Origin: Pusillimonas sp035515275
GTDB taxonomy: Bacteria > Pseudomonadota > Gammaproteobacteria > Burkholderiales > Burkholderiaceae_B
Reading direction: 5' to 3'
DNA length: 64,000 bases
Assembly (NCBI RefSeq): GCF_035515275.1
Contig: NZ_DATJBQ010000178.1
Span: 1 to 64,000, forward strand
Made by a program: the position numbers and the translations under genes. The stretch's first letter is position 1; every line of letters begins with the position of its first letter. Under the pieces are notes generated by a model, which saw nothing but the letters and a program-made list of their open reading frames with translations, ran no database searches and had not been told where the DNA came from. This document shows, in pieces, positions 15,615 through 25,364 of this stretch.

Positions 15615-18080
15615 TTAATAAAACCGGTCGACCGGGCCCAGGTCAAGCCACACACGCCGGGTCCCCGGGTCGTCTTCGACGGCGTCGTTACGAAAACCCA
15701 GGCTTTCCAATAGACGCAGCATTGCCCGATTGGTGCTAAGCACATAACCGTCTATATACGACAGGCCTTGTATGCGCGCCGCCTCGATCAGGCCTTGCAT
15801 CAGCACGGTTCCAAGGCGACGACGCTGCCAGTCGTCGCCCACGACCAGGGCGTATTCGGCGCCGCGCCCGTCGGGGTGCCGCAAGTAGTGGGCAAAGCCG
15901 ATTATCTGCTCGCGCAGCAGCCCGCGATGTTCGGGCCTGGGTACCTGCACGGTGGCCACCAGCGCCAGTTCGCGGTCGTAATCAATACGCGTGTAGCGGG
16001 CCAACATGCGCGGCGTAAGCTCACGCAACATGGAAACAAACCTCATGTAGCGGGCCTCGGCAGAAAGGCCGCGTATGAACTCTTGCAGTGCCTCGGCGTC
16101 TTCAGGGCGTATGGGGCGCATTGTCCATTCTCGCTCGTCGTCGAACCTTTTGTTTTGCACCAACCCGCGGGGATAGGGATGAATGGCCATATGGCGATAC
16201 CCGGAAGAATCGGGCAACACCAGCACCGGCGCGGACGACAGGTACACGTGTACTGAATGGGCGGTGACGTCGGTGCTGCCGGCCACCAAAGGGTCGAGCA
16301 CCACGCTGTCGACTTCGGGCAGCTCGCTAACCAGCTCGGAAATGCGCTCGAGCGTTTCGCGCAGGCTGTCAAAGGCGGCCGGGCTCATCTCGCGCGACAA
16401 AACGCGGGTCCAGATGAAGCTGCGCTCGATCAGTTGCCGAGCCAGAAAGCTATTGAGCGGCGGCAGCTCGACCGCCTGATCGTTGACGGAAAGGCCCCGC
16501 GTGCCACCCCCGCCGAACTTGATGTATGGGCCGAAACGAGGGTGCTGCCGCGCGTGGATGGACATGAGCGGCTCGTCGGGTGCCCAGACGCCGCCGGCGC
16601 CATCGATTGCGCGCCGCAGAGGCAGTTGAAAACAATCGAACAGCTCCCAGCATTCGGCCGGAGTCAGCTCGGCTCGGCGTTCGGCACGTGCCTGGGCAAC
16701 CAGGGCACGTGCGTGATCCAGCAAAGGCTGACGACGCAACGGTTCGGGCGGTAGTGTCTGTTGCGACAGCAACTGGCTGTAGTGATAAGAAGCCAGCACG
16801 CCAAACGCATTGGCGGCGGACTCGGGCGTGCGGAACGCGGGCGCACCGACCTCGTCCAGCATATGACGCAGGTGGCGCGCCGAGTCTTCGCCCAGAAAGC
16901 AGGTAATGACCGGTTTACGCGCAGCAGATGCTGTGCGCACCAGCTGCTGCGCCACGCTGGTCATGTCGCTAAGCGGGTCGGGAGCGATCAACATCAACAC
17001 GCCGTCTACGGCCGCGTCGGACGCAAGAATATCAACCAGGGCCTGCACGGTTTGTGGGGTAAGCGGCACCGAGGTCGTGACGGGGTTGTGCACCTGCGCC
17101 CCCGGCTCGAGCAGACCTTGCAAGGACTTGACCGTGTCCTTGCCCAGTTCGGCGCGCAACACCGAAAACCCCGGACCAATGACGGTCATGGCCAAGTGTG
17201 CTGCGCCGTCGCCGTTGGAAATCACGGCGATTCGGCGACCGCGGGGCCAGTTGGCGTAGCGCAACACCTTGATGGTGGAAAACAGTTGTACAAAATAAGG
17301 TACCCGCACCGCCCCTACCCGCCGAAGCAAGGCGTTGAATACCGCCTCACCCGCCTCGGATTCCTGGTCGAGCCGGCCTGCCTTGAGTACGACCACGGGC
17401 TTGACACTGGCCGCCGAGCGCAATGCGCTGGCCAATGGTCGTGCCGTGTACGTGTCTTCTAAATACAAGGCAATGCTTTCGGTGTTGCGGTCGGTGGCCA
17501 GATAATCAAGCACCTGCGAGACCTCGATGCCCGCTTCATCCCCAAGGGAAACGACTGAAGAGAACCCCAGACGGGCGTCGACCGCCCAATCGAGCACGGC
17601 CGCAACCAAGGAGCTTGATTGCGCCACCAGAGCCACATTGCCGGGTTCGGCCATTTGCGCAAAGTGGCTTAAGTTAAGCCCACGCGAAGGGTTCTGCACA
17701 CCGAAAGAGCGCGGGCCCAGCAAGGCGCAGTCGTTCAGCCGCGCCCAGCTTCGGCAATACACCATGTCTTCAAGGGCGTTCTCGGGGGCGCTGTCGGTAG
17801 CCAGCAAAATGACGGCGCGAGGCCGGTGCACGCTGATGGCGGCAAGCGCCTCGGGCAACTGTATTGAATGAACGCACAGCAAGGCCAGATCGACGCGATC
17901 GCCCGCCTGAACCCCCGCAAGCGTGTCGGGCACTTGCACGGGGCAGGTGTCTTTATGTCGAACAAAGGTAATGGCAGACGCCAGCGATTGGGGCACGCTG
18001 TGCTCGAGCGGAAGCGTACGGTGACTGACCACCAGCAATGATCGCGGTTGAAAAAGCGCGGCTAGATGATGACGCAACAT
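15615..18080 (-). CDS. Pat-type protein lysine acetyltransferase (CoA-synthetase-like domains plus GNAT)
   Basis: 821 residues. Order: CoA-binding domain (about 1-120), succinyl-CoA-ligase-like domains (about 130-460), degenerate ATP-grasp region (about 465-650), and C-terminal GNAT domain (about 655-815). The layout is that of Salmonella Pat / E. coli PatZ, which acetylate acetyl-CoA synthetase. The segment that in ADP-forming acyl-CoA synthetases carries the catalytic histidine (S-H-T-G-A-L-A-G) is missing: K-A-G-R runs on to E-S-E-A-G-E-A-V-F. The ligase half is therefore probably a sensor only. ATG at 18080 is preferred over an in-frame TTG at 18098. Divergent from gltX. Confidence 0.9.
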   Translation of the reverse strand: MLRHHLAALFQPRSLLVVSHRTLPLEHSVPQSLASAITFVRHKDTCPVQVPDTLAGVQAGDRVDLALLCVHSIQLPEALAAISVHRPRAVILLATDSAPENALEDMVYCRSWARLNDCALLGPRSFGVQNPSRGLNLSHFAQMAEPGNVALVAQSSSLVAAVLDWAVDARLGFSSVVSLGDEAGIEVSQVLDYLATDRNTESIALYLEDTYTARPLASALRSAASVKPVVVLKAGRLDQESEAGEAVFNALLRRVGAVRVPYFVQLFSTIKVLRYANWPRGRRIAVISNGDGAAHLAMTVIGPGFSVLRAELGKDTVKSLQGLLEPGAQVHNPVTTSVPLTPQTVQALVDILASDAAVDGVLMLIAPDPLSDMTSVAQQLVRTASAARKPVITCFLGEDSARHLRHMLDEVGAPAFRTPESAANAFGVLASYHYSQLLSQQTLPPEPLRRQPLLDHARALVAQARAERRAELTPAECWELFDCFQLPLRRAIDGAGGVWAPDEPLMSIHARQHPRFGPYIKFGGGGTRGLSVNDQAVELPPLNSFLARQLIERSFIWTRVLSREMSPAAFDSLRETLERISELVSELPEVDSVVLDPLVAGSTDVTAHSVHVYLSSAPVLVLPDSSGYRHMAIHPYPRGLVQNKRFDDEREWTMRPIRPEDAEALQEFIRGLSAEARYMRFVSMLRELTPRMLARYTRIDYDRELALVATVQVPRPEHRGLLREQIIGFAHYLRHPDGRGAEYALVVGDDWQRRRLGTVLMQGLIEAARIQGLSYIDGYVLSTNRAMLRLLESLGFRNDAVEDDPGTRRVWLDLGPVDRFY

Positions 18081-18195
18081 AACGCCCCGTTTCGGCAATA
18101 AACCTTGTGTACTCTAAAATACACCAAGCCACATGGCGGGCGAAACCACTTTGCCGCGCCAATCGCATACAAACATTAAGCCTAAAGCACAATCC

Positions 18196-19614
18196 ATGTC
18201 ATCGTCCATACCCCCTGTCGTTCGCACCCGCTTTGCGCCCTCGCCCACCGGCTATCTGCACCTGGGCGGTGCACGTACTGCCTTGTTCTCGTGGGCCTTT
18301 GCACGCCATCACAAGGGTGTTTTCATCTTGCGCATCGAAGACACCGACCTTGAGCGCTCTACCCCCGAGGCCGTGCAAGCCATACTCGACGGCATGCAGT
18401 GGCTGCAAATGCAGCCCGACGAAGGCCCGTTTTATCAGATGCAGCGCATGGATCGATACCGTGAAGTCGTGGATCAACTGCTTGAGCAGGGTTCAGCCTA
18501 TCTGTGCTATAGCTCGCCCCAAGAGGTTGAAGCCATGCGCGAGAAAGCCCGCGCGGCCGGCCTGAAGCCCCGCTACGACGGCACCTGGCGGCCCGAACCG
18601 GGCAAAACCCTGCCGCCTGTTCCCGCCGACCGCAAGCCCGTAGTGCGGTTTCGCAATCCCACCGATGGCAGCACCGGCTGGAATGACGTGGTCAAAGGCC
18701 CCATCAGCTTCGACAACACCGAGCTGGACGACCTGGTCATCGCGCGCCCAGACGGCACCCCCACCTACAATTTTTGTGTGGTGGTCGACGACTGGGACAT
18801 GAAGATCACCCACGTGCTGCGCGGCGACGACCATATCAACAACACCCCGCGCCAGATCAATATTCTGCGTGCGCTTGGCGCAGAACCGCCCGCCTACGGC
18901 CACCTGCCCATGATCCTCGGCCCCGACGGCGACAAGCTTTCGAAGCGGCACGGCGCGGTCAGCGTCATGGAGTACGACAAGCAAGGGTATCTGCCTGAAG
19001 CAATGGTCAACTACCTGGCGCGCCTGGGCTGGAGCCACGGCGACGACGAGCTATTCGACCGCGACCAGCTTATTGAATGGTTCGACGGACGCAGCCTGAG
19101 CAAATCGGCCGCGCAGTGGGACCCGAAAAAACTGAATTGGGTCAATGCCCACTACATCAAACAGAGCAGCGACCAGGACCTGGCCGAACTGGTGGCGCCG
19201 CGCATTGCCGAACTGGGCGCAAACCCGCAGGCCGTGCCGCTTGAGCCAATCATGGCCTTGCTGAAAGACCGCGCCGAAACGCTTAACCAACTGGCCGAAG
19301 GCGCCCTGCTTTTTTATGCGCCGCCAGTCGCCATCGACCCCGAGCTGGCGACTCAGCATCTGACCCCCGAAGCCAAGGAAATTTTGCGCGACTTCACCCA
19401 GGGCGCCAAAGTGCTTGAGCAATGGAACACCGAAAGCCTGGCCGCCTTGATCCAGGAAACCTTGGCCAAGCACAATATAAAAATGCCCAAGCTCGGAATA
19501 CCCTTGCGTCTGGCGACCACCGGCCGCAAGCAAACGCCGGCCATCGACGCCGTGCTGGCCATACTTGGACGCGACGTAGTGCTGCAACGCCTGGAATCGG
19601 TTCAAGACGCCTGA
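18196..19614 (+). CDS. gltX: Glutamyl-tRNA synthetase
   Basis: 472 residues. Class I synthetase with R-F-A-P-S-P-T-G-Y-L-H22-L-G-G25 (HIGH) and K247-L-S-K250-R-H-G (KMSKS), then an anticodon-binding helical domain. The start MSSSIPPVVR at 18196 fits the family length; an open frame extends 21 codons further without support. No terminator is obvious between it and the convergent lipoprotein gene. Confidence 0.96.
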   Translation: MSSSIPPVVRTRFAPSPTGYLHLGGARTALFSWAFARHHKGVFILRIEDTDLERSTPEAVQAILDGMQWLQMQPDEGPFYQMQRMDRYREVVDQLLEQGSAYLCYSSPQEVEAMREKARAAGLKPRYDGTWRPEPGKTLPPVPADRKPVVRFRNPTDGSTGWNDVVKGPISFDNTELDDLVIARPDGTPTYNFCVVVDDWDMKITHVLRGDDHINNTPRQINILRALGAEPPAYGHLPMILGPDGDKLSKRHGAVSVMEYDKQGYLPEAMVNYLARLGWSHGDDELFDRDQLIEWFDGRSLSKSAAQWDPKKLNWVNAHYIKQSSDQDLAELVAPRIAELGANPQAVPLEPIMALLKDRAETLNQLAEGALLFYAPPVAIDPELATQHLTPEAKEILRDFTQGAKVLEQWNTESLAALIQETLAKHNIKMPKLGIPLRLATTGRKQTPAIDAVLAILGRDVVLQRLESVQDA

Positions 19615-19676
19615 AGCAACTTATTCGCCATGCAAGGCCGGGCGCTGCGGGCCCGCACGCCGCCCCGCGGGCTGGA

Positions 19677-20201
19677 CTAGAGCAGCGGCAAACGATAATC
19701 GTCGGGCATGCGCTTGAGGCTCAGCGGGCCCTCGGGGCCGTCTAGTACAAGGTTCGGGCCGCTGGTGCGCGTCGTGTACGAGTTCGTATAAATAGGGTCG
19801 CCCTGCTCGACCGCCACCGCATTTGAATGAGTGGTGCGCATGACCAGCTCGTTGGCCTGGCGATGCCAGCAGCCAGACTCGCTAAGCGACTGAGGCGACT
19901 TGCCCGCCCGCTTCAGCTGCTCGGTATAGGCCATGGTGCCGTCCTGGCGCAAGATCATCTGCACGCGCAGCTCGCCGGCCACACCTTTACGCTTATCAAC
20001 TCCGAGCCAATTGCCCACCCAGGTGTCGCCTTGGGCAGCGGCCTGACACGCAGTGTGCCCATCTGTGCGTGGTGCCTCGGGCTTGGGGGCACCGGCGCAA
20101 CCGGCAAGCAGCACCGCCATGCCGGTTAAGAAGCCTAACGCACGCCGGCGCCCTGAAGACGGCCGGGCCTTGGTATCGTGCACCATCTGTGCAGGGTTCA
20201 T
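19677..20201 (-). CDS. Small lipoprotein, function unknown
   Basis: 174 residues. A basic n-region (G-R-R-R), hydrophobic stretch and lipobox L-L-A-G-C35 mark a lipoprotein signal peptide. The mature part has no motif I recognise; it contains W-V-G-N-W-L-G-V-D and ends M-P-D-D-Y-R-L-P-L-L. The start at 20201 is chosen because CGGGAGT lies 6 bases upstream; a second ATG five codons on is possible. Convergent with gltX and divergent from the CopD-like gene. Confidence 0.75.
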   Translation of the reverse strand: MNPAQMVHDTKARPSSGRRRALGFLTGMAVLLAGCAGAPKPEAPRTDGHTACQAAAQGDTWVGNWLGVDKRKGVAGELRVQMILRQDGTMAYTEQLKRAGKSPQSLSESGCWHRQANELVMRTTHSNAVAVEQGDPIYTNSYTTRTSGPNLVLDGPEGPLSLKRMPDDYRLPLL

Positions 20202-20355
20202 GCAGACTCCCGGGAAAATTCGTGACTGAACATTGAGCAGGCGCTTCACCGATTGGATCAAAACCACAAGCCTCATGCGGCTTAGGCCCCGCATCGACAA
20301 GCGCCAACCTACAATAGAAGCGTTTCGCCACCATTCTATAGAAAGGAATCGTGTC

Positions 20356-20793
20356 ATGAATTACCTGACGTTGCTGCTGTTGCATCTATTTGCGGCCATT
20401 ATTTTCGTGGGTACGGTTTTTTTCGAAGTCATGATGCTGGAAGGCATACGTCGGCATGTGCCACGCGATGCCATGCGATCGGTCGAGTCGGCCGTCGGGA
20501 AGCGCGCCCGGCGTGTCATGCCCTGGATCATTCTTGTGTTGTACGGTGCCGGGCTGAGCATGGCGTGGCAATATCGCGGCGTGTTGGCCGCGCCCTTTGA
20601 AAGCACCCTGGGCACCTTGCTTTCCTTGAAAATCCTGCTGGCGCTTAGCGTGCTGGGCCACTTTATCTACGCCGTCAGGTTGGGCGCACAAGGGCGGCTT
20701 AAAGCCGCGCGCTCAAGGGTGATTCACCTTAGCGTTTTTGCTCATGTGATTATTATTGTTTTCTTGGCCAAAGCCATGTTTTATTTACGCTGA
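20356..20793 (+). CDS. CopD-like four-helix membrane protein
   Basis: 145 residues with four predicted transmembrane helices (about 3-25, 54-74, 81-100, 120-140). H10 lies in the first helix in L-L-H-L-F-A-A-I-I-F-V-G-T. The pattern resembles the CopD family of inner-membrane copper or haem-associated proteins. GAAAGGA precedes the ATG. Single gene; function inferred only from topology. Confidence 0.7.
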   Translation: MNYLTLLLLHLFAAIIFVGTVFFEVMMLEGIRRHVPRDAMRSVESAVGKRARRVMPWIILVLYGAGLSMAWQYRGVLAAPFESTLGTLLSLKILLALSVLGHFIYAVRLGAQGRLKAARSRVIHLSVFAHVIIIVFLAKAMFYLR

Positions 20794-20989
20794 AGCCGGG
20801 CGTTGGCTGCGGGGCGCAGCGCTAACAAATGTTTAATAAAAATTTTTGCCCGCCCATGCTGCGGCGCATGAAGCACGCAAGCTGAAGCCCACTGCGGCTT
20901 ACCGCCGGCCGGCCCCTTCAAACCCGGCCTCGCCAACCCGCTTTTTGAAAAAATCAAGCCCTTTAAGCGCTTGCCTCGCCCCGGTTCTA

Positions 20990-21005
20990 TCACTACAATT
21001 AGTGG
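20990..21005. promoter_or_regulatory. NrdR box 1 upstream of nrdA
   Basis: TCACTACAATTAGTGG: palindromic arms CACTA/TAGTG around 4 nt, 16 bp as in known NrdR boxes. It ends immediately before the inferred -35 hexamer. Its centre is 31 bp (three helical turns) from that of box 2. Confidence 0.85.
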
Positions 21006-21034
21006 TTGAAACAATCAGAACCACAACATATTGT
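21006..21034 (+). promoter_or_regulatory. Inferred nrdAB promoter
   Basis: TTGAAA at 21006-21011, a 17-bp spacer and TATTGT at 21029-21034. The -10 lies inside NrdR box 2 and the -35 abuts box 1, so a bound repressor would cover the promoter. Confidence 0.6.
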
Positions 21035-21036
21035 GG
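21021..21036. promoter_or_regulatory. NrdR box 2 upstream of nrdA
   Basis: CCACAACATATTGTGG: arms CCACAA/TTGTGG around CATA. It is separated from box 1 by 15 bp, the spacing typical of paired NrdR boxes, and overlaps the inferred -10. Confidence 0.87.
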
Positions 21037-21150
21037 TCGAAACCAAAAAGAGCGGTACCAGCCCACAACCGCCGGTATGCCCACAACCACCACCATCCAG
21101 AACACCAATCTGCCGTCCAAAGGCAGTCACTTGACACTCCAGGAGCCCTC

Positions 21151-24060
21151 ATGCAGACCCCCTCTATCGCTGAGTCCAGGCCAGAAGCCACCCCTCCCTC
21201 ATCGCCCGCGTCCGGCGGTCATACCGCAGCCGGCGGGCAATGGCACAACTTTAATATCATTCGCCGCAACGGGGCCGTGGTGGGCTTCGAGCCCAGCAAA
21301 ATCGCCATTGCCATGACCAAGGCCTTTTTGGCGGTCAACGGCGGCCAGGGCGCTGCCTCGGCGCGTGTACGCGAACTGGTCGAGCAGCTCACCTCGCAAG
21401 CGGTCAACGCCTTGGTGCGCAACCGACCCAGCGGCGGTACTTTTCACATCGAAGAAATTCAAGACCAGGTCGAACTGGCCCTGATGCGCTCCGGCGAGCA
21501 CGATGTGGCGCGTGCTTATGTGCTGTACCGCGAAAAACGCGCTCAAGAGCGTGCACGCAGCGTACCAGAGGCTCCGGTCGAAAAAAGCACGCTCAGCGTC
21601 AACGACAACGGCGTCTCGCGTCCGCTCGACCTGACCAAACTGCGTACCACCATCGAAGAAGCCGGCCAGGGTCTGCCCATTCAAATCGATGTCGACGGCA
21701 TTCTTAAAGAAACGGTCAAGAACCTGTACGACGGCATTCCGGTCGACGAGGTCTATAAATCGGCGATTCTCTCGGCCCGCGCCATGGTCGAAACCGACCC
21801 GGCCTACAGCCAGGTTACCGCCGGCCTGCTGTTGCACACTATTCGCAAAGAAGTACTGGGCCAAGAAGTTGCGCAGTCGGCCATGGACGAGGGCTACGCG
21901 CAGTATTTTCCCAAATTCATCAAGACCGGCATTGAAAACGGCCTGCTCGACAACAAGCTGGGCCAGTTCGACCTGCCTCGTCTGGGCCGTGCCCTGAAGG
22001 CCGAACGCGACCAGCAGTTCAATTATCTGGGCCTGCAAACCCTGTACGACCGTTACTTCCTGCACGTGCGCGGCCGCCGCATCGAGCTGCCCCAGGTGTT
22101 CTTCATGCGGGTGGCCATGGGCCTGGCCCTCAACGAAATCGACCGCGAAACTCGCGCCATCGAGTTCTACGAAATCCTGTCGTCGTTCGACTTCATGAGC
22201 TCGACCCCCACGCTGTTCAACTCGGGCACCTTGCATTCGCAATTGTCGTCCTGCTACCTAACCACCGTATCCGACGACCTTGAAGGCATCTACGACGCCA
22301 TCAAAGAAAACGCCTTGCTGGCCAAATACGCCGGCGGCCTGGGTAACGACTGGACCCCCGTGCGCGCCCTGCGCAGCCACATCAAGGGCACCAACGGCGA
22401 AAGCCAGGGCGTTGTGCCCTTCCTGAAAGTCGTCAACGACACCGCCGTTGCCGTCAACCAGGGCGGCAAGCGCAAGGGCGCCGTTTGCGCCTACCTTGAA
22501 ACCTGGCACCTTGATATCGAAGAGTTCCTCGAGCTGCGCAAGAACACCGGCGACGAGCGCCGCCGCACGCACGACATGAACACTGCCAACTGGATCCCCG
22601 ACCTCTTCATGAAGCGGGTCATGGAGAACGGCGACTGGACCTTGTTCTCGCCCTCGGACACACCTGACCTGCACGACAAATACGGCATCGAGTTCGAAAA
22701 GGCGTACACCGCCTACGAAGCCAAAACCGTTAGCGGCGAACTGACTCTGTTCAAGACCATTCCGGCAACGTCGCTGTGGCGCAAGATGCTGTCCATGCTG
22801 TTCGAAACCGGCCACCCCTGGCTTACGTTCAAAGACCCATGCAACATCCGCTCGCCGCAGCAGCATGTGGGCGTGGTCCATAGCTCGAACCTGTGCACCG
22901 AAATTACCCTGAACACCAACGAGTCTGAAATTGCCGTGTGCAACCTGGGCTCGATCAACATGGCGGCGCACCTTAAGCAAGACGACAACGGCCAGTACGT
23001 GCTCGACCACGAAAAGCTGCAGCGCACTGTCGATACGGCCATGCGCATGCTCGATAACGTCATCGACATCAACTATTACGCCGTGGCCAAGGCGCGCAAC
23101 TCGAACGTGCGTCACCGCCCCGTCGGCATGGGCGTCATGGGCTTCCAAGACTGCCTGCACATGATGCGGGTTCCGTTCGCCTCCGACGCGGCTGTCGAGT
23201 TCTCCGACCGCTCTATGGAAGCCGTTTGCTATTACGCTTACTGGGCCTCCAGCAAGCTGGCCATCGAACGTGGCTCGTACGCCACCTTTAAGGGTTCGCT
23301 ATGGGACCGCGGCATCTTGCCGCAAGACACCCTGGCCATGCTTCGCGAACAACGCGGCGGCTATGTCGAAGTCGACGACAGCAGCACGCTCGACTGGGAC
23401 ACCCTGCGCAGCCACATCCAGGAGCACGGCATGCGCAACTCGAACTGCATCGCCATTGCGCCTACTGCAACCATCTCCAACATTATCGGCGTCTCGCCCT
23501 GCATCGAGCCCACCTATCGCAACCTGTACGTCAAGTCCAACCTGTCAGGCGAGTTCACGGTGGTCAACGACTACCTGGTTCGCGACCTGAAAGAACGCGG
23601 CCTGTGGGACGAAGTCATGGTTGCCGACCTTAAATACTTTGACGGCAGCCTGGCACGCATCGACCGCATCCCGGCAGACCTGCGCGAGCTCTACGCCACC
23701 GCCTTCGAAGTCGACCCTCAGTGGGTGGTCGAATGCGCAGCACGTCGCCAAAAATGGATCGACCAGGCTCAGTCGCTAAATATCTTCATGGCCGGCGTCT
23801 CGGGCAAGAAGCTCGACGAAACCTACAAGCTGGCCTGGGTGCGCGGCCTTAAAACCACGTACTACCTGCGTTCCAGCGGCGCCACCAACGCCGAGAAATC
23901 CACCGGGCGCGGCGGCGAACTCAATGCTGTCTCGTCCAGCAGCAGCGCGGCATCGGCCGCCGCGCCTGCCGCAGCACTGCCCGAAGCCGAGATCGTCGGT
24001 GCCGTATGCACCATGCGACCCGGCGACGAAGGCTTCGAAGAATGCGAAGCCTGCCAGTAA
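21151..24060 (+). CDS. nrdA: Class Ia ribonucleoside-diphosphate reductase, alpha subunit
   Basis: 969 residues, longer than the 761 of E. coli NrdA. The extra N-terminal length holds an ATP-cone (about 35-140) and a second cone-like module (about 150-240), as in Pseudomonas NrdA, plus a low-complexity A/S-rich linker near the C-terminus. Catalytic residues are C368 (S-S-C-Y-L), N580-L-C582-T-E584, C597 (V-C-N-L-G-S), Y904 and Y905 (T-T-Y-Y-L), and the mobile C-terminal pair C965/C968 (C-E-A-C-Q). AGGAG lies 7 bases before the ATG. It is the first gene of nrdAB behind two NrdR boxes. Confidence 0.97.
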   Translation: MQTPSIAESRPEATPPSSPASGGHTAAGGQWHNFNIIRRNGAVVGFEPSKIAIAMTKAFLAVNGGQGAASARVRELVEQLTSQAVNALVRNRPSGGTFHIEEIQDQVELALMRSGEHDVARAYVLYREKRAQERARSVPEAPVEKSTLSVNDNGVSRPLDLTKLRTTIEEAGQGLPIQIDVDGILKETVKNLYDGIPVDEVYKSAILSARAMVETDPAYSQVTAGLLLHTIRKEVLGQEVAQSAMDEGYAQYFPKFIKTGIENGLLDNKLGQFDLPRLGRALKAERDQQFNYLGLQTLYDRYFLHVRGRRIELPQVFFMRVAMGLALNEIDRETRAIEFYEILSSFDFMSSTPTLFNSGTLHSQLSSCYLTTVSDDLEGIYDAIKENALLAKYAGGLGNDWTPVRALRSHIKGTNGESQGVVPFLKVVNDTAVAVNQGGKRKGAVCAYLETWHLDIEEFLELRKNTGDERRRTHDMNTANWIPDLFMKRVMENGDWTLFSPSDTPDLHDKYGIEFEKAYTAYEAKTVSGELTLFKTIPATSLWRKMLSMLFETGHPWLTFKDPCNIRSPQQHVGVVHSSNLCTEITLNTNESEIAVCNLGSINMAAHLKQDDNGQYVLDHEKLQRTVDTAMRMLDNVIDINYYAVAKARNSNVRHRPVGMGVMGFQDCLHMMRVPFASDAAVEFSDRSMEAVCYYAYWASSKLAIERGSYATFKGSLWDRGILPQDTLAMLREQRGGYVEVDDSSTLDWDTLRSHIQEHGMRNSNCIAIAPTATISNIIGVSPCIEPTYRNLYVKSNLSGEFTVVNDYLVRDLKERGLWDEVMVADLKYFDGSLARIDRIPADLRELYATAFEVDPQWVVECAARRQKWIDQAQSLNIFMAGVSGKKLDETYKLAWVRGLKTTYYLRSSGATNAEKSTGRGGELNAVSSSSSAASAAAPAAALPEAEIVGAVCTMRPGDEGFEECEACQ

Positions 24061-24078
24061 TTAAAAGAGGCTAATACT

Positions 24079-25245
24079 ATGTTGAATTGGGAAGACACCC
24101 CTCAAACACCCAGCACGCCCGCGGCCCGGCCGGCCGCCGGGGCTGCTCCTTCGCGCATGGTCGACGACACAGCCATGCCGTCACCGGCAGCTCCCAGCGC
24201 AAACACCGCGCAGGCAGCCGGCAGCAGCCAACGCGTGCGCGCCGCCGACAAGCGCATCATCAACGGCGAAACAGACGTCAACCAGCTGGTGCCGTTCAAG
24301 TACAAGTGGGCCTGGGAAAAATACCTCGCCACCTGCGCCAACCACTGGATGCCGCAAGAAATCAACATGTCGCGCGACATTGCTCTTTGGAAAAACCCCA
24401 CAGGGCTTACCGAAGACGAACGCCGCATCGTCAAGCGCAACCTGGGTTTCTTCGTTACCGCCGACTCTTTGGCGGCCAACAATATTGTGCTGGGCACCTA
24501 CCGGCACATCACTGCACCCGAGTGCCGACAGTTCCTGTTGCGTCAGGCGTTCGAAGAAGCCATTCATACCCACGCCTATCAGTACATTGTCGAAAGCCTT
24601 GACCTCGATGAATCCGAGATCTTCAACGCTTACCACGAGATCCCGTCCATCCGTAATAAAGACGAGTTCCTGATCCCGTTCATCGACGCTATTGCCGACC
24701 CCAACTTTAAAACCGGCACGCCCGAAGCCGACCAGACACTGCTCAAGTCGCTGATTGTTTTTGCGTGCCTGATGGAAGGCTTGTTCTTTTATGTTGGTTT
24801 TACGCAAATACTTGCGTTGGGCCGTCAAAACAAAATGACAGGTGCTGCCGAGCAGTACATGTATATTCTTCGCGATGAATCCATGCACTGCAATTTCGGC
24901 ATCGATCTCATCAACACTATCAAGCTCGAGAACCCACATCTCTGGACCCCGTCATTCCGCGAAGAAATACAAGAGCTCTTCAAAAAGGCTGTAGAGCTTG
25001 AATATGCTTACGCTGAAGACACCATGCCTCGCGGCGTGCTCGGTCTGAATGCCTCAATGTTCAAGTCTTACTTGCGCTTTATCGCCAACCGTCGATGCCA
25101 GCAAATCGGTCTTGATCCATTATTTGCACAAGAAGAAAATCCCTTCCCCTGGATGGCCGAAATGATCGACCTTAAAAAAGAACGCAACTTTTTTGAGACA
25201 CGTGTCATCGAATATCAAACAGGCGGAGCACTTAGCTGGGAATAA
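24079..25245 (+). CDS. nrdB: Class Ia ribonucleoside-diphosphate reductase, beta subunit
   Basis: 388 residues carrying the diiron-tyrosyl radical site. By spacing to E. coli NrdB, the ligands are D129, E160, H163, E233, E267 and H270, and the radical tyrosine is Y167, four residues after H163. The first ~55 residues are a proline/alanine-rich extension. It lies 18 bp after nrdA with AAGAGG before the ATG. A strong hairpin follows at 25281-25315. Confidence 0.97.
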   Translation: MLNWEDTPQTPSTPAARPAAGAAPSRMVDDTAMPSPAAPSANTAQAAGSSQRVRAADKRIINGETDVNQLVPFKYKWAWEKYLATCANHWMPQEINMSRDIALWKNPTGLTEDERRIVKRNLGFFVTADSLAANNIVLGTYRHITAPECRQFLLRQAFEEAIHTHAYQYIVESLDLDESEIFNAYHEIPSIRNKDEFLIPFIDAIADPNFKTGTPEADQTLLKSLIVFACLMEGLFFYVGFTQILALGRQNKMTGAAEQYMYILRDESMHCNFGIDLINTIKLENPHLWTPSFREEIQELFKKAVELEYAYAEDTMPRGVLGLNASMFKSYLRFIANRRCQQIGLDPLFAQEENPFPWMAEMIDLKKERNFFETRVIEYQTGGALSWE

Positions 25246-25280
25246 TGCTTGGAGACAACAACTCCTTACGTTAGACTCTA

Positions 25281-25315
25281 AGCGTGCAAGATGTCGTGTA
25301 TGCATCTTGCACGCT
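25281..25315 (+). terminator. 13-bp hairpin after nrdB
   Basis: AGCGTGCAAGATG (25281-25293) pairs perfectly with CATCTTGCACGCT (25303-25315) around a 9-nt loop. No T-run follows. It is probably the nrdAB 3' end, or a structure ahead of the histone-like gene. Confidence 0.55.
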
Positions 25316-25320
25316 TGCGC

Positions 25321-25364
25321 CATTTGAGATGGGTCGCACCCTTTCGTGGGGGCCATATCAAATG
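25321..25364. repeat. Imperfect inverted repeat upstream of histone-like gene
   Basis: CATTTGAGATGG (25321-25332) and CCATATCAAATG (25353-25364) pair at 11 of 12 positions. A further GCACCC/GGGGGC pairing lies inside. It ends about 40 bp before the histone-like start and could be an operator or mRNA structure. Confidence 0.45.

Larger units (their letters stand above)
20794..21150. other. nrdA upstream region (357 bp), no gene
   Basis: No credible coding frame on either strand. The first 190 bp hold nothing I recognise. 20990-21036 carries two NrdR boxes overlapping a promoter, listed separately. The remaining ~115 bp form the nrdA leader, ending with CCAGGAG before the ATG. Confidence 0.7.

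Noticed and set aside
21199..23160. Two long minus-strand frames (347 and 300 residues)
   Set aside because: Both are shadows of nrdA, whose catalytic residues are all in the plus frame.
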